Source of the DNA: Methanolobus vulcani
Lineage (GTDB): Archaea > Halobacteriota > Methanosarcinia > Methanosarcinales > Methanosarcinaceae
Reading direction: 5' to 3'
Assembly (NCBI RefSeq): GCF_900100715.1
Contig: NZ_FNCA01000006.1
Location: forward strand, 18,276 to 82,275
Length of the DNA: 64,000 nucleotides
The notes under the pieces are model-generated. The model made no database searches. It was not told the DNA's origin and saw only the letters and a list, made by a program, of their open reading frames with translations. Positions 7,964 to 16,050 of the stretch are shown here, piece by piece; position 1 is the first letter of the stretch, and each line of letters starts with the position of its first letter. Both the position numbers and the translations under genes were made by a program.

Positions 7964-9244
7964 GTGATAACTATGGAATATGGATTTACTGACCTTGTAA
8001 ATGTAGGAGAACTACATGAACTCATGGATGTTTTCTGCAGGGATTACAGTATATCTTGTACCGTGCTTGATTCATTTAATAATACAGTTTTGTCCTTACC
8101 GGATGATCAGTCTGTTCCATGTGAAGGGAACAATACAATCAGATGTTACACCTGTGGTTGTCTGCATTATGAAAAAGATAATGTGAATAATGAAACTGAC
8201 ATTGGTCAAAAAACCTATCATCTGTACCGATGCACCCATGATCTGACACATGCTATGTTCCAGTTTGTTTTTGAAGGCAGGCACATTGCCTCGATTTTTA
8301 TAGGTCCCTTCCTCCAGGAATATGATATGGGATGTAAGGGAGTTGTATGTAATGTACCGGTACTTAAAAATTCAGATATAGAGATGTTTATATCACGTAC
8401 ATGTAAATTCCTTGATCTTCTTGTAAATGCCGGAAAGCTCAATTTGAAACTCAGGACTTATGAATCGCTTCTGGTTGATTATGAAAAAGAGCTTTCTTCC
8501 AGCAGAGAAAAAATAAGTTCCCTGGATCAGATGAAAAAAGAATTGATATCCATTTTCAGTCATGAAATGAGAACTCCTTTATCAATCATCAAAGGCTACA
8601 ATGAACTTCTATATGACGGGATCTTAGGACCTGTTTGTAATGCCCAGAGCGAGGCACTTGATAAATCTCTTATTAATATTAACAAACTTGAAAGAATAGT
8701 TGACTCGTTACAATATGTGGGAATAGATCACTCAGATACTCACATATACGATTTTCTCCCACTGAATCTTTCTGACCTTGTAGAAACTACTCTTGTGCAT
8801 TCTGCACGTTCAATAAAGGAAAAGCAGTTGAAATTACACACGGAATTCCCAGATGATATGCCGGTCATTCGTGGTGATAGTAAAAAACTGTTCCATGCTT
8901 TTAGTTATCTGCTTGACAATGCGATCAAATTTTCTCCGCAAGGTAGCACTATATCCATATCTGCACGACATGAAGATGATCGTCTATATCTGAGTATCAG
9001 GGATAATGGGGTCGGTATTCCTGAAGAAAATATTTCCCGTATATTCGAAGAGTTCTATCAGGGAGACAGTTCACTAACACGGAAATATTCAGGTATGGGA
9101 CTTGGACTTAATATCTGTCAGAGGATTATTAATTGTCATAAGGGTAATATCAGGGTGGAGAGCAGAATTAATCAAGGTTCGACTTTCCATATTGATCTGC
9201 CTTTGATGAATCCTGAGAGTAATGTATTCTTTGAGGCTGAGTAA
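7964..9244 (+). CDS. Sensor histidine kinase with N-terminal PocR-type domain
   Basis: A 426-residue soluble kinase. Residues ~8-165 fit a PocR sensory domain, with cysteines 53, 61, 64, 66 and 90 and the segment HAMFQFVFEGRHIASIFIGPF. A coiled-coil linker leads to the HisKA box FSHEMRTPLSIIKGYNEL with phospho-acceptor His200. The ATPase then shows the N box DNAIKFSPQG, G1 RDNGVGIPEE, F box FEEFYQGDSS and G2 GMGLGLNICQRI. PocR domains are thought to bind small organic ligands. There is no transmembrane segment and no adjacent response regulator, so the partner is elsewhere. GTG 7964 (AGGT eight bases upstream) and ATG 7973 are both possible starts. Confidence 0.88.
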   Translation: MITMEYGFTDLVNVGELHELMDVFCRDYSISCTVLDSFNNTVLSLPDDQSVPCEGNNTIRCYTCGCLHYEKDNVNNETDIGQKTYHLYRCTHDLTHAMFQFVFEGRHIASIFIGPFLQEYDMGCKGVVCNVPVLKNSDIEMFISRTCKFLDLLVNAGKLNLKLRTYESLLVDYEKELSSSREKISSLDQMKKELISIFSHEMRTPLSIIKGYNELLYDGILGPVCNAQSEALDKSLININKLERIVDSLQYVGIDHSDTHIYDFLPLNLSDLVETTLVHSARSIKEKQLKLHTEFPDDMPVIRGDSKKLFHAFSYLLDNAIKFSPQGSTISISARHEDDRLYLSIRDNGVGIPEENISRIFEEFYQGDSSLTRKYSGMGLGLNICQRIINCHKGNIRVESRINQGSTFHIDLPLMNPESNVFFEAE

Positions 9245-9253
9245 GTCGTTTTC

Positions 9254-9282
9254 AAAAAAAGAAGTATGGGCAATTAATGCCC
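9254..9282 (-). terminator. Terminator of the first symporter module
   Basis: On the minus strand GGGCA-TTAAT-TGCCC is followed after a few bases by TTCTTTTTTT. It sits directly downstream of the symporter stop at 9299, between convergent genes. Confidence 0.65.
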
Positions 9283-9298
9283 GAATTTCGAATTGATC

Positions 9299-10885
9299 TT
9301 ATTTCTTAAAACAGGTATCAAGGTGTTCCTGCGGTGTTGGCTTTGTCATAAGACTGACTACGATAGCAACTACAAATGCAAGTGGTGTCGCCACAAGTAT
9401 CGGGTCTACGACAGTCCAGGTTCCTGTGAGGATAGTATCAACACCAAATATTGCCTTGCTGATTCCAAGTGGTACAGCTTCTGATTTGTGCACAAATGCC
9501 AGCCAGAACAAACTGCTGAAAGTACCAACAAGCAGACTTGCAATTGCTCCTTCCTTTGTCATACGCTTCCAGAAAAGTGCTCCTGTGTACATTGGCAGGA
9601 AAGCTGCTGCACAAAGTCCGAAGAATATCGCAGTTGCACGGGCAATGATACTGATCGGAAGTATGTATGCCAGCACGACACTTGCAAGGATTGTGAATGC
9701 GATTGCTGCCTTTGTGATATTGATAGTTTGACCGAGTTCTCCTTTTTTCAGGTATTCACGGTAGAAATCATGTCCTATTGATGTTCCCATTGTGTGGAAC
9801 TGTGAACTCAGTGTTGACATTGCTGCTGCCAGCAGGGTTAGCATGAACAGAACTACAAAAGTACTTGGCATCGCACTGTTGATAAATTCCGGCATGATAA
9901 GGTCAGTGTTTCCACCGGCAACGACAACTGATATCTTACCTAGTGTCTGGTAGAAGTATGCGTTTGAGAGCGCACCGACCGTAAAAGCTACTCCTGTCAT
10001 CATGAGGATAAAAGGTCCTCCGACAAGTACGGCTCTGTTGAGTGCAGTGTCGTTCTTTACTGTCATGAACCTGACTGCAAGTTGAGGTTGAGCAACTACA
10101 CCAATTCCTACTCCAAGTACAAGTGTTGATACAAGTGTCCACCATATTGGTGAGCCAAATGCAGGCATGGATGTCCATCCCAGATGTCCTCCTGCTGCAA
10201 GACTTTCAGGTACCAGATTATTCATAGCTGTGAGTGCTGAATGGGCTGCAGTTACTCCGCCAAGTTTTGCATATGTGAATACCAGAAGGAATGCCATTCC
10301 TATGAACATAAGTGTTCCCTGAAGGGCGTCTGTATACATAACAGCGATAAGTCCGCCTGTAATTACATAGGCTGCAACGATTACTGTGAGAATAAGGACT
10401 GCAACGTCATAGTTTATACTTAGGGTTGATTCAAGGAACCTTGCTCCTCCGATAAGTACAATACCTGCGTAGAGTGGCATGAAGATGCCTATTAATGCTC
10501 CTGAGAATCCCTGTATGAACCTTGACTGGAAACGCCTTCCGATAAGTTCTGGGAATGTAACCGCATTTAGGTTAAGTCCCATACGGCGGGTCTTGGAACC
10601 AAAGAATACGAATGCGATAAAGATACCTACAAAAATGTTCATAAATGCAAGCCATAAAAGTCCCATACCAAGGGCACCGGCGGCTCCACCAAAACCGATG
10701 ATGGCTGAAGTACTGATAAATGTTGCACCATAGGACAGTGCAAGAATATAAGGATGTATTTGCCTTCCGGCTACCATATAGTCTTCAGTCTGTTTTGTTT
10801 TCTTATATCCGAGCCACCCGAGGTAAAAGATCACCATGAGGTATATAAGAATAATTATTCCGAGAACTGGCGTACTTAGTACCAT
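9299..10885 (-). CDS. Sodium:solute symporter family permease, copy 1
   Basis: About 528 residues with 12-13 hydrophobic segments of the SSS/LeuT fold. Recognisable family stretches are YMVAGRQIHPYILALSYGA, TFPELIGRRFQSRFIQGF, YVITGGLIAVMYTDALQG and AAAMSTLSSQFHTMG. The substrate cannot be read from sequence. The start is placed at ATG 10885, because GGAGAGGTGG lies just upstream and the tandem copy starts at the same point; an upstream in-frame ATG at 10921 lies inside the small accessory gene. The ATG shares one base with that gene's stop (TAATG), so the two are translationally coupled. It is a close paralogue of the permease at 11950-13539. Confidence 0.9.
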   Translation of the reverse strand: MVLSTPVLGIIILIYLMVIFYLGWLGYKKTKQTEDYMVAGRQIHPYILALSYGATFISTSAIIGFGGAAGALGMGLLWLAFMNIFVGIFIAFVFFGSKTRRMGLNLNAVTFPELIGRRFQSRFIQGFSGALIGIFMPLYAGIVLIGGARFLESTLSINYDVAVLILTVIVAAYVITGGLIAVMYTDALQGTLMFIGMAFLLVFTYAKLGGVTAAHSALTAMNNLVPESLAAGGHLGWTSMPAFGSPIWWTLVSTLVLGVGIGVVAQPQLAVRFMTVKNDTALNRAVLVGGPFILMMTGVAFTVGALSNAYFYQTLGKISVVVAGGNTDLIMPEFINSAMPSTFVVLFMLTLLAAAMSTLSSQFHTMGTSIGHDFYREYLKKGELGQTINITKAAIAFTILASVVLAYILPISIIARATAIFFGLCAAAFLPMYTGALFWKRMTKEGAIASLLVGTFSSLFWLAFVHKSEAVPLGISKAIFGVDTILTGTWTVVDPILVATPLAFVVAIVVSLMTKPTPQEHLDTCFKK

Positions 10886-11010
10886 TAGTCCACCTCTCCA
10901 TCGTCGGAATCGTCGTTCCATTTAAGGGCTCCATAGATCATGCAGCCAATGGCGCTTACAAAGCATAGTATGTAAGCCAGCCATATCTGTGGGTCATCTA
11001 TTCCAAGCAT
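10885..11010 (-). CDS. Symporter small accessory protein, copy 1 (41 aa)
   Basis: A 41-residue protein starting MLGIDDPQIWLAYILCFVSA, with one transmembrane helix (~9-29) and an acidic tail KWNDDSDDGEVD. AAGGAGAAAAATG places a good ribosome binding site before ATG 11010. Its TAA shares a base with the permease ATG. The same gene with nearly the same sequence precedes the second symporter copy, which shows that it is a real conserved protein. I recall small ORFs of this kind being named symporter small accessory proteins in archaeal annotation. The role is presumably assembly or stability of the permease. Confidence 0.85.
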   Translation of the reverse strand: MLGIDDPQIWLAYILCFVSAIGCMIYGALKWNDDSDDGEVD

Positions 11011-11211
11011 TTTTCTCCTTCCATATATTTTGTATAAATAATAATGATAGTTGTTAACATGTCATTTGTTAGCATGGCACTGTATTTAAAGGTTAGTAAA
11101 TGAAATTGTATGCCTGCGGCTGGTAAAAAAGTTTTGATGAAGGTATTATTTTACTCATTAGAATTTTATGTGCTTAAGTATTTTCATAAAAACAATATAA
11201 AAAATATAAAT

Positions 11212-11378
11212 GCTGGCGTTTTGAAAGCAAACCATTATTTATAAAAGGGTGATGAAATGGGACTTTCTTTTATAGAGAGGAAACTTGTTGCCAGCATTTA
11301 TATAAATGTGATCATGCCACTGCATTTCTGTGGTGAAGGTTACTCTTCACAGATTTCCACGGTAAAGTGGCTTTTTAG
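11212..11378 (+). ncRNA. Structured intergenic region, possible small RNA or tiny mRNA
   Basis: Three nested or adjacent inverted repeats are seen: GCTGGC (11212) with GCCAGC (11291); TATAAAAG (11240) with CTTTTATA (11266); and GCCAC with GTGGC followed by TTTTT near 11374, which encloses a TCTGTG/CACAGA hairpin. An AT-rich TATA-like run precedes it at 11195-11210. The same stretch also holds a 52-codon frame from ATG 11257 (GGTGAT just upstream) starting MGLSFIERKLVASIYINVIM. Either a small RNA or a small peptide gene is possible, and the evidence does not choose. The rest of 11011-11549 shows nothing else. Confidence 0.3.
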
Positions 11379-11549
11379 TGATGACTTCTTCAACTACTCT
11401 CTTTCATCCATGTAGTTGATTGCAATTCATACAATATATGAACTAATATAAAAAAAGTCTGTAAATTTATATGAAATAATGTACATGAATATATACTATA
11501 TGTACTTAATACGAGATGTGATGGACATCTTATTTATAAAACACGTCTA

Positions 11550-11804
11550 TTGAGTTTGGTTTACTATGCCGAATATTTTTTTCCTGAACATATTTTATTT
11601 AACCATCAATATGTCGAACAAAACATATTTTTAGTTATTTGCATCGAAGTAAGTGAAACCATAGAGCAGATTCCTGCACCATCATCAATGAATGAGGAAG
11701 TAGAAGAACCTGTAGCAAAAGAAAAAACACAGGACACTCCTGGATTCACTGCTCTTGCAGGAATTGTATTTTTTTCACTCGCGGTTCTGACGAGAATAAA
11801 ATAA
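11550..11804 (+). pseudogene. Remnant of a surface protein: PGF-CTERM-like tail
   Basis: An 84-codon frame whose second half reads PAPSSMNEEVEEPVAKEKTQ then DTPGFTALAGIVFFSLAVLTRIK and stops. This is the layout of a cell-surface protein C-terminus: acidic linker, PGF motif, hydrophobic helix and basic end, processed by an archaeosortase in related proteins. The upstream half is unrelated, has no signal peptide and no clear start. It is best explained as the 3' end left after loss of a larger gene. A similar tail remnant lies at 33851-33944. Confidence 0.55.
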
Positions 11805-11888
11805 GGTTAAAGAAGAGCCATAAGCTATCTTTTCTTTTACTTTTTCTGACACAATTTTGTATTCATGCAAAATAGAAATCAAACCATT

Positions 11889-11933
11889 AAAAAAGAAAGA
11901 ACTGATCAACCAACGAATCCTGTTAATTGATCA
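11889..11933 (-). terminator. Terminator of the second symporter module
   Basis: On the minus strand TGATCAA (11933-11927) pairs with TTGATCA (11909-11903), followed by TTCTTTCTTTTTT. It starts 17 bases after the permease stop codon. Confidence 0.6.
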
Positions 11934-11949
11934 TTACCTAAAATGTATA

Positions 11950-13539
11950 TTAATTTTTCTTAAAACACTGTTCAACATGCTCTTTTGCCATTGGTTCTGT
12001 CATAAGGCTCACGATAATCGCCACCAAAAATGACAGTGGTGTAGCAACAAGGATCGGGTCTACAAGGGTCCATGTTCCCGTAAGAAGTGTTGCCTGTCCA
12101 AAAAGTGCCTGGCAGATTCCAAGCGCGGTAGCTTCCTTGGCATGCACAAATGTGAGCCAGAAAAGACTGCTGAAAGTACCAATAAGAAGACTTGCTACAG
12201 CTCCCTGTCTTGTCATACGCTTCCAGAAAATAGCTCCTGAGTACATCGGGAGGAAAGCTGCTGCACAGAGTCCGAAAAATATTGCTGTTGCTCTTGCAAT
12301 AATTCCCGGTGGGAGAATGTATGCAAGGACAACACTGATGAAAATTGTTACAGCGATACCGACTCTTGTAACAGTAATCGTCTTTCCTATCTTTCCATTC
12401 ATAACTCCCTGGCGATAGAAATCATGTCCAAAGGCAGTTCCCATGGCGTGGAACTGTGAACTTAGTGTTGACATAGCTGCTGCAAGAAGTGTCAGCAGGA
12501 AGAACACTACAAAATAATCTGGCATTGCGCTGTTAATGTATTCCGGCATTATCTTGTCGATATTTCCACCTGCAACCTCAAGTGAAATCATTCCCTGGGT
12601 GTTGAAGAAATATACATTGGACAGTGCACCGACAATGTATGCCACACCTGCCATCATGAAAATGAAAGGCCCGCCTGAAAGAACCGCTCTTTTAAGGGCA
12701 CGTGTGTTCTTTACGGTCATGAATCTCACTGCAAGTTGTGGCTGTGCAAGTACACCAATACCGACGCCAAGTATTATGGTTGATACAAGTGTCCACCATG
12801 TTGGTGAACCAAATGTTGGCATGGTAGTCCATCCCGTGTGTCCGATGGCAGCAAGGTTATCCGGCACAAGGTATGCCATATTTGTGAGTGCCTGGTGAGC
12901 TTCGGTGACCCCTCCCAGCTTTGAATAAGTGAATACAAGCAAAATGGCCATTCCTACGAACATAAGCACACCCTGCAGGGCATCAGTGTACATAACAGCA
13001 ATAAGTCCGCCTGTAATTACATAAGCTGCAACGATTATTGCAAGAATAAGGATAGCGATATTATAATCGATATTCAGGGCTGTTTCCATGAAACGTGCAC
13101 CGCCTATCAGAACACTGCCTGCATAAAGTGGCATGAATATAGTGATTAGTGCACCAGAGAATCCCTGGATGAACCTTGACTGGAACCTTCTTCCGATAAG
13201 CTCCGGGAAGGTGACAGCCTTGAGGTTTACACCCATGCGTCTTGTCCTTGATCCGAATACTACAAAAGCGATAAAGATTCCCACGAAGATATTCATGAAA
13301 ACCAGCCACAGTATTCCAAGACCGAATGCCCCGGCATAACCTCCGAATCCTATGATAGCTGAAGTACTGATAAATGCAGCACCATAGGAGAATGCAAGCA
13401 CAAAAGGATTGACTTTCCTTCCAGCAAGCATATAGTCGTCATTGTCTTTTGTTTGTTTGTAGCCGACCCAGCCCAGGTAGAAGACCACCATCATGTAGGC
13501 GAGTACAGCCAGTCCAAGAACAGGAGTACTGACAGCCAT
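11950..13539 (-). CDS. Sodium:solute symporter family permease, copy 2
   Basis: A 529-residue SSS-family permease starting MAVSTPVLGLAVLAYMMVVF. It aligns over its whole length with the permease at 9299-10885 (for example TFPELIGRRFQSRFIQGFSG is identical) and has the same 12-13 helix layout. The two differ mainly in loops and the last ~60 residues. ATG 13539 overlaps the stop of its own small accessory gene by one base (TGATG). The two modules, each small gene plus permease, arose by tandem duplication. The substrate is unknown. Confidence 0.9.
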   Translation of the reverse strand: MAVSTPVLGLAVLAYMMVVFYLGWVGYKQTKDNDDYMLAGRKVNPFVLAFSYGAAFISTSAIIGFGGYAGAFGLGILWLVFMNIFVGIFIAFVVFGSRTRRMGVNLKAVTFPELIGRRFQSRFIQGFSGALITIFMPLYAGSVLIGGARFMETALNIDYNIAILILAIIVAAYVITGGLIAVMYTDALQGVLMFVGMAILLVFTYSKLGGVTEAHQALTNMAYLVPDNLAAIGHTGWTTMPTFGSPTWWTLVSTIILGVGIGVLAQPQLAVRFMTVKNTRALKRAVLSGGPFIFMMAGVAYIVGALSNVYFFNTQGMISLEVAGGNIDKIMPEYINSAMPDYFVVFFLLTLLAAAMSTLSSQFHAMGTAFGHDFYRQGVMNGKIGKTITVTRVGIAVTIFISVVLAYILPPGIIARATAIFFGLCAAAFLPMYSGAIFWKRMTRQGAVASLLIGTFSSLFWLTFVHAKEATALGICQALFGQATLLTGTWTLVDPILVATPLSFLVAIIVSLMTEPMAKEHVEQCFKKN

Positions 13540-13658
13540 CAGTCTTCCTCCTCTTCATCGTCGTTCCAGTGTATAAGTCCATAGATGACACATCCAATGG
13601 CACTTACAAAGCATAAGATATATGCAATCCATATTTGTGGGTCTGTTATTCCCAGCAT
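13539..13658 (-). CDS. Symporter small accessory protein, copy 2 (39 aa)
   Basis: A 39-residue protein starting MLGITDPQIWIAYILCFVSA, with one transmembrane helix followed by HWNDDEEEED. About three quarters of its residues match copy 1 at 10885-11010. The ribosome binding site is weak (TTGGAGTTGC, ten bases before ATG 13658). The stop shares a base with the permease start. It is too short for standard length cut-offs, but the conserved pairing makes it secure. Confidence 0.85.
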   Translation of the reverse strand: MLGITDPQIWIAYILCFVSAIGCVIYGLIHWNDDEEEED

Positions 13659-13797
13659 AATTAGCAACTCCAATAGTGATAATGGCAATTGTTAACACGA
13701 AACGTACTTTAACTTTTCGATATAATTCAGACATTTAAATTTTATCTATTGGATTGAAGTCTGGCATTAATTATAAATAAAAACGAGTCACACTAGA

Positions 13798-13906
13798 TTT
13801 AGTGTTAAAAACAAGTAGTGATTGTAACACTGAACTAAAACGGTGCAATGACAAAAACATGTCAGGCACTTCCTCTTAAAAAGAGGACATTGCACATCTT
13901 TTTTCT
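13798..13906 (+). ncRNA. Candidate small RNA with three stems
   Basis: Stem 1 is TTTAGTGTTA (13798-13807) with TAACACTGAA (13825-13834). Stem 2 is GTGCAATG (13843-13850) with CATTGCAC (13888-13895); it encloses a perfect hairpin TCCTCTT-AAA-AAGAGGA (13871-13887) and an alternative TGACA/TGTCA pairing. The second stem is followed by ATCTTTTTT, a plus-strand terminator tail. TTATAAATAA at 13771-13780 is a TATA box about 25 bases before stem 1. There is no coding frame. I do not recognise a known RNA family. Confidence 0.48.
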
Positions 13907-14130
13907 GCGGGTGTCATGCGCCCGCTCCTCCTTATTATTAATAAAAAGATAACCAGTATCGATGAATGTATTATCAAAAAAGGTCATTCGCTAGCTAAGT
14001 CTATCTCTGCACGATCAACTATACAAAATAAACCATTTATAAGTTGTTTTAAGTTTATTTCGGGGACAGTAGACACTGTGTACTTTATAAAAATAGAATA
14101 TATTTAAATACTATGTACTCTCAACGATAT

Positions 14131-14272
14131 TGAGTTGAAGCAGGAACTTTACACAACCAACAAAGTACCACCCCTTCCCCAACCCCAATTCAATTTTGGT
14201 CCTGCTTCAATTATTGTTGACCACTTTCTCTAGAATTATCCACATCCTTTTTTGTGGTCAGCAATACTTTTT
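14131..14272 (+). ncRNA. Candidate small RNA: two long stems, C-rich loop, T-tail
   Basis: AGTTGAAGCAGGA (14133-14145) pairs with TCCTGCTTCAATT (14200-14212), 13 pairs including one G-U, around a 54-base loop containing ACCACCCCTTCCCCAACCCC (14168-14187). Directly after it ATTGTTGACCAC (14213-14224) pairs with GTGGTCAGCAAT (14254-14265), 12 pairs including one G-U, followed by ACTTTTT. TATTTAAATA at 14101-14110 is a TATA box 23-32 bases before the first stem. No open frame fits. The C-rich loop is complementary to ribosome binding sites. The orientation is set by the T-tail and the TATA box. Confidence 0.55.
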
Positions 14273-14303
14273 ATATTAAACTGTAAATGCAACTTTTGTT
14301 TGA

Positions 14304-15170
14304 TCAGCAGTTTACTTCAGCCTTTATAAAAACGGCTCTGCTTATCTGTTGTGTCTCAACTGAGAAACCCGCTTTCTCAAAGTGGTCTACCCAGTCCTGA
14401 ATACCTCTTTCAGTTCCATGGTGGTGGTCCAGTGGTTCAACTGCCAGTACAGTACCGTTCTTTGAAACCACTCTTCTGACCTCTGAAAGAGCCTTTGGAA
14501 TATCATCAAGATGATGTAGCATAAAGAAACAAGTTACAGTTTCATAACTCTCATTATCAAAAGGAAGTTCATAGACACTTTCAGCCTTGAACTCCGCATT
14601 TTTAATATCATATGCAATAGCGTTCAAGCGGCATTGTTCCATGGTCTTTTCCAGAAGATCGATTCCCATAACCTGTGACTCCGGATTCATCCTTGCCATC
14701 TGCAATGTAAGGCTTCCGACACCACATCCAACATCCAGTATGCTCTTGCCGTTGGCCTGTGGCATTGCAACTTCCATGGTCTGCTTCTTAAGTATCTCCA
14801 TTCCGGCTGGTGGAAAATCAGCATCCGGATTATCAAATGATGTGTAAGGAACAATTCCATAAACTGAAGCATGATTCATGGCAAAAAGACCTTTGAGATA
14901 GATCTGTTTTTCATTGACCTTTATAAGTTCAACAACGGACACACCTGCGTCCCCGCAGAATCTTTTATTCCACTCATCTCTCTTTTCCGGGAATTCCATG
15001 TCAAGAGGATCGTGGATTATAATGTAATGCGAATAATCCTCATAGATGAAATTTTCAGCATCTGTGTCCTCAAGCTCGACAATACTGACACTCTCTTTCC
15101 AGAGTGCAAGTAGCTGCATTGTTTTTTCATCTGCAAAATTAGATACTTTTCCAATGGCTTTCAGTGACAT
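14304..15170 (-). CDS. Class I SAM-dependent methyltransferase
   Basis: About 288 residues. The C-terminal ~150 residues are a Rossmann-fold methyltransferase: motif I ILDVGCGVGSL, the acidic loop MGIDLLEK, motif II/III ESYETVTCFFMLHHL, and RRVVSKNGTVLAVEPL. The N-terminal ~125 residues (LKAIGKVSNFADEK...) are a separate domain I cannot name. ATG 15170 is preferred over the in-frame TTG at 15179. No Shine-Dalgarno site is seen, so the mRNA may be leaderless. It lies downstream of the surface-protein gene pair on the same strand with a 95-base gap. The substrate is unknown. Confidence 0.8.
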   Translation of the reverse strand: MSLKAIGKVSNFADEKTMQLLALWKESVSIVELEDTDAENFIYEDYSHYIIIHDPLDMEFPEKRDEWNKRFCGDAGVSVVELIKVNEKQIYLKGLFAMNHASVYGIVPYTSFDNPDADFPPAGMEILKKQTMEVAMPQANGKSILDVGCGVGSLTLQMARMNPESQVMGIDLLEKTMEQCRLNAIAYDIKNAEFKAESVYELPFDNESYETVTCFFMLHHLDDIPKALSEVRRVVSKNGTVLAVEPLDHHHGTERGIQDWVDHFEKAGFSVETQQISRAVFIKAEVNC

Positions 15171-15265
15171 AGTGCACAATTGTATTTTTCAGATATACCT
15201 TTAATGGTGTGCTGAAAAACTAGTACTATTTGATGCAGTACTTAAAATCCCGAGTTTGTTATGTC

Positions 15266-15991
15266 TTATTGAACATTTATGACAGGTGCTTCGATCTTAT
15301 CTCCATTATCATAATTGTAAAACTCGACACGGTTGCGTATAGCCACAGGCGACACCAGACCCTGTACGTTCATCATGAATTCCGTATGGCTTTCTATGGC
15401 AGCAATTCGATAACTTTCCTTTTCGATAAAGAATCGGATGCTGTAGTCGGTCAGTCTCTCATCACCTTTCAGCTTCAGGCCAGCTTTTTCAGCTTCCTGT
15501 ATCAATGTACTATTATCCGGCAATGCAGTGAGGATAAGGTAGGAATCTGTTCTTTCCATGCTCAGTTCAGTTGAATTTGCTAATAGCAGGTTTGTCTGGG
15601 TCAACTGGTCATAATTGTCCCACATTTGCTGGTTGAGTTTTCTTTTATTCCAGGTATCATTATTATTTCTAGTGTAAGCATTTTCTTCAGCTACAATAAG
15701 GTCCATGGAATCTTCCATAGATAAAAGGCTGACAGACATTTCCCTGTCAGGATAATTCACTGATCCTGTTCCTTCCATCAGCCTGAAAGACTCACCTAGC
15801 ATTGAAATATTGCTATATATGTTGAATTGGTAGGAATCAACATCTTTTGAAGTATCGATGATCCTGCCTGCAAGAGCGTATGCATCATTTATTTCCCGGT
15901 GCTCAACATAAAACAGAGCAAAAACTATCAAAACACAGATGATACCAAGAATAACAAAAATCTGCCTGTCAATTCCCTTTTTATCAGACAC
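15266..15991 (-). CDS. Membrane-anchored exported protein (lipoprotein-carrier-like fold)
   Basis: A 241-residue protein with a short basic N-terminus, one membrane helix at ~11-29 (IFVILGIICVLIVFALFYV) and an outside domain. The domain has repeated beta-strand pairs (SYQFNIYSNISMLGESFRL, GTGSVNYPDREMSVSLL), as in DUF6612/LppX-like proteins. Seven possible N-glycosylation sequons fit an external location. The start is GTG 15991 with AGGTGAT five bases before it. It follows the giant surface protein by 59 bases on the same strand and is probably co-transcribed. The specific function is not recognisable. Confidence 0.65.
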   Translation of the reverse strand: MSDKKGIDRQIFVILGIICVLIVFALFYVEHREINDAYALAGRIIDTSKDVDSYQFNIYSNISMLGESFRLMEGTGSVNYPDREMSVSLLSMEDSMDLIVAEENAYTRNNNDTWNKRKLNQQMWDNYDQLTQTNLLLANSTELSMERTDSYLILTALPDNSTLIQEAEKAGLKLKGDERLTDYSIRFFIEKESYRIAAIESHTEFMMNVQGLVSPVAIRNRVEFYNYDNGDKIEAPVINVQ

Positions 15992-16050
15992 TTTGAATCA
16001 CCTGCGTTTTACAAACATGTTTGTTTTCTCAATGCCAGTTATTTTAGTTT

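Noticed and set aside
14213-14265. Terminator of the minus-strand methyltransferase gene
   Set aside because: The T-run follows the stem on the plus strand; on the minus strand no T-tail follows.
14131-14272. NrpR-controlled sRNA154-like RNA of Methanosarcina
   Set aside because: No GGTA-N6-TACC operator was found upstream, and I cannot compare the sequence, so no assignment to a known methanogen sRNA is made.
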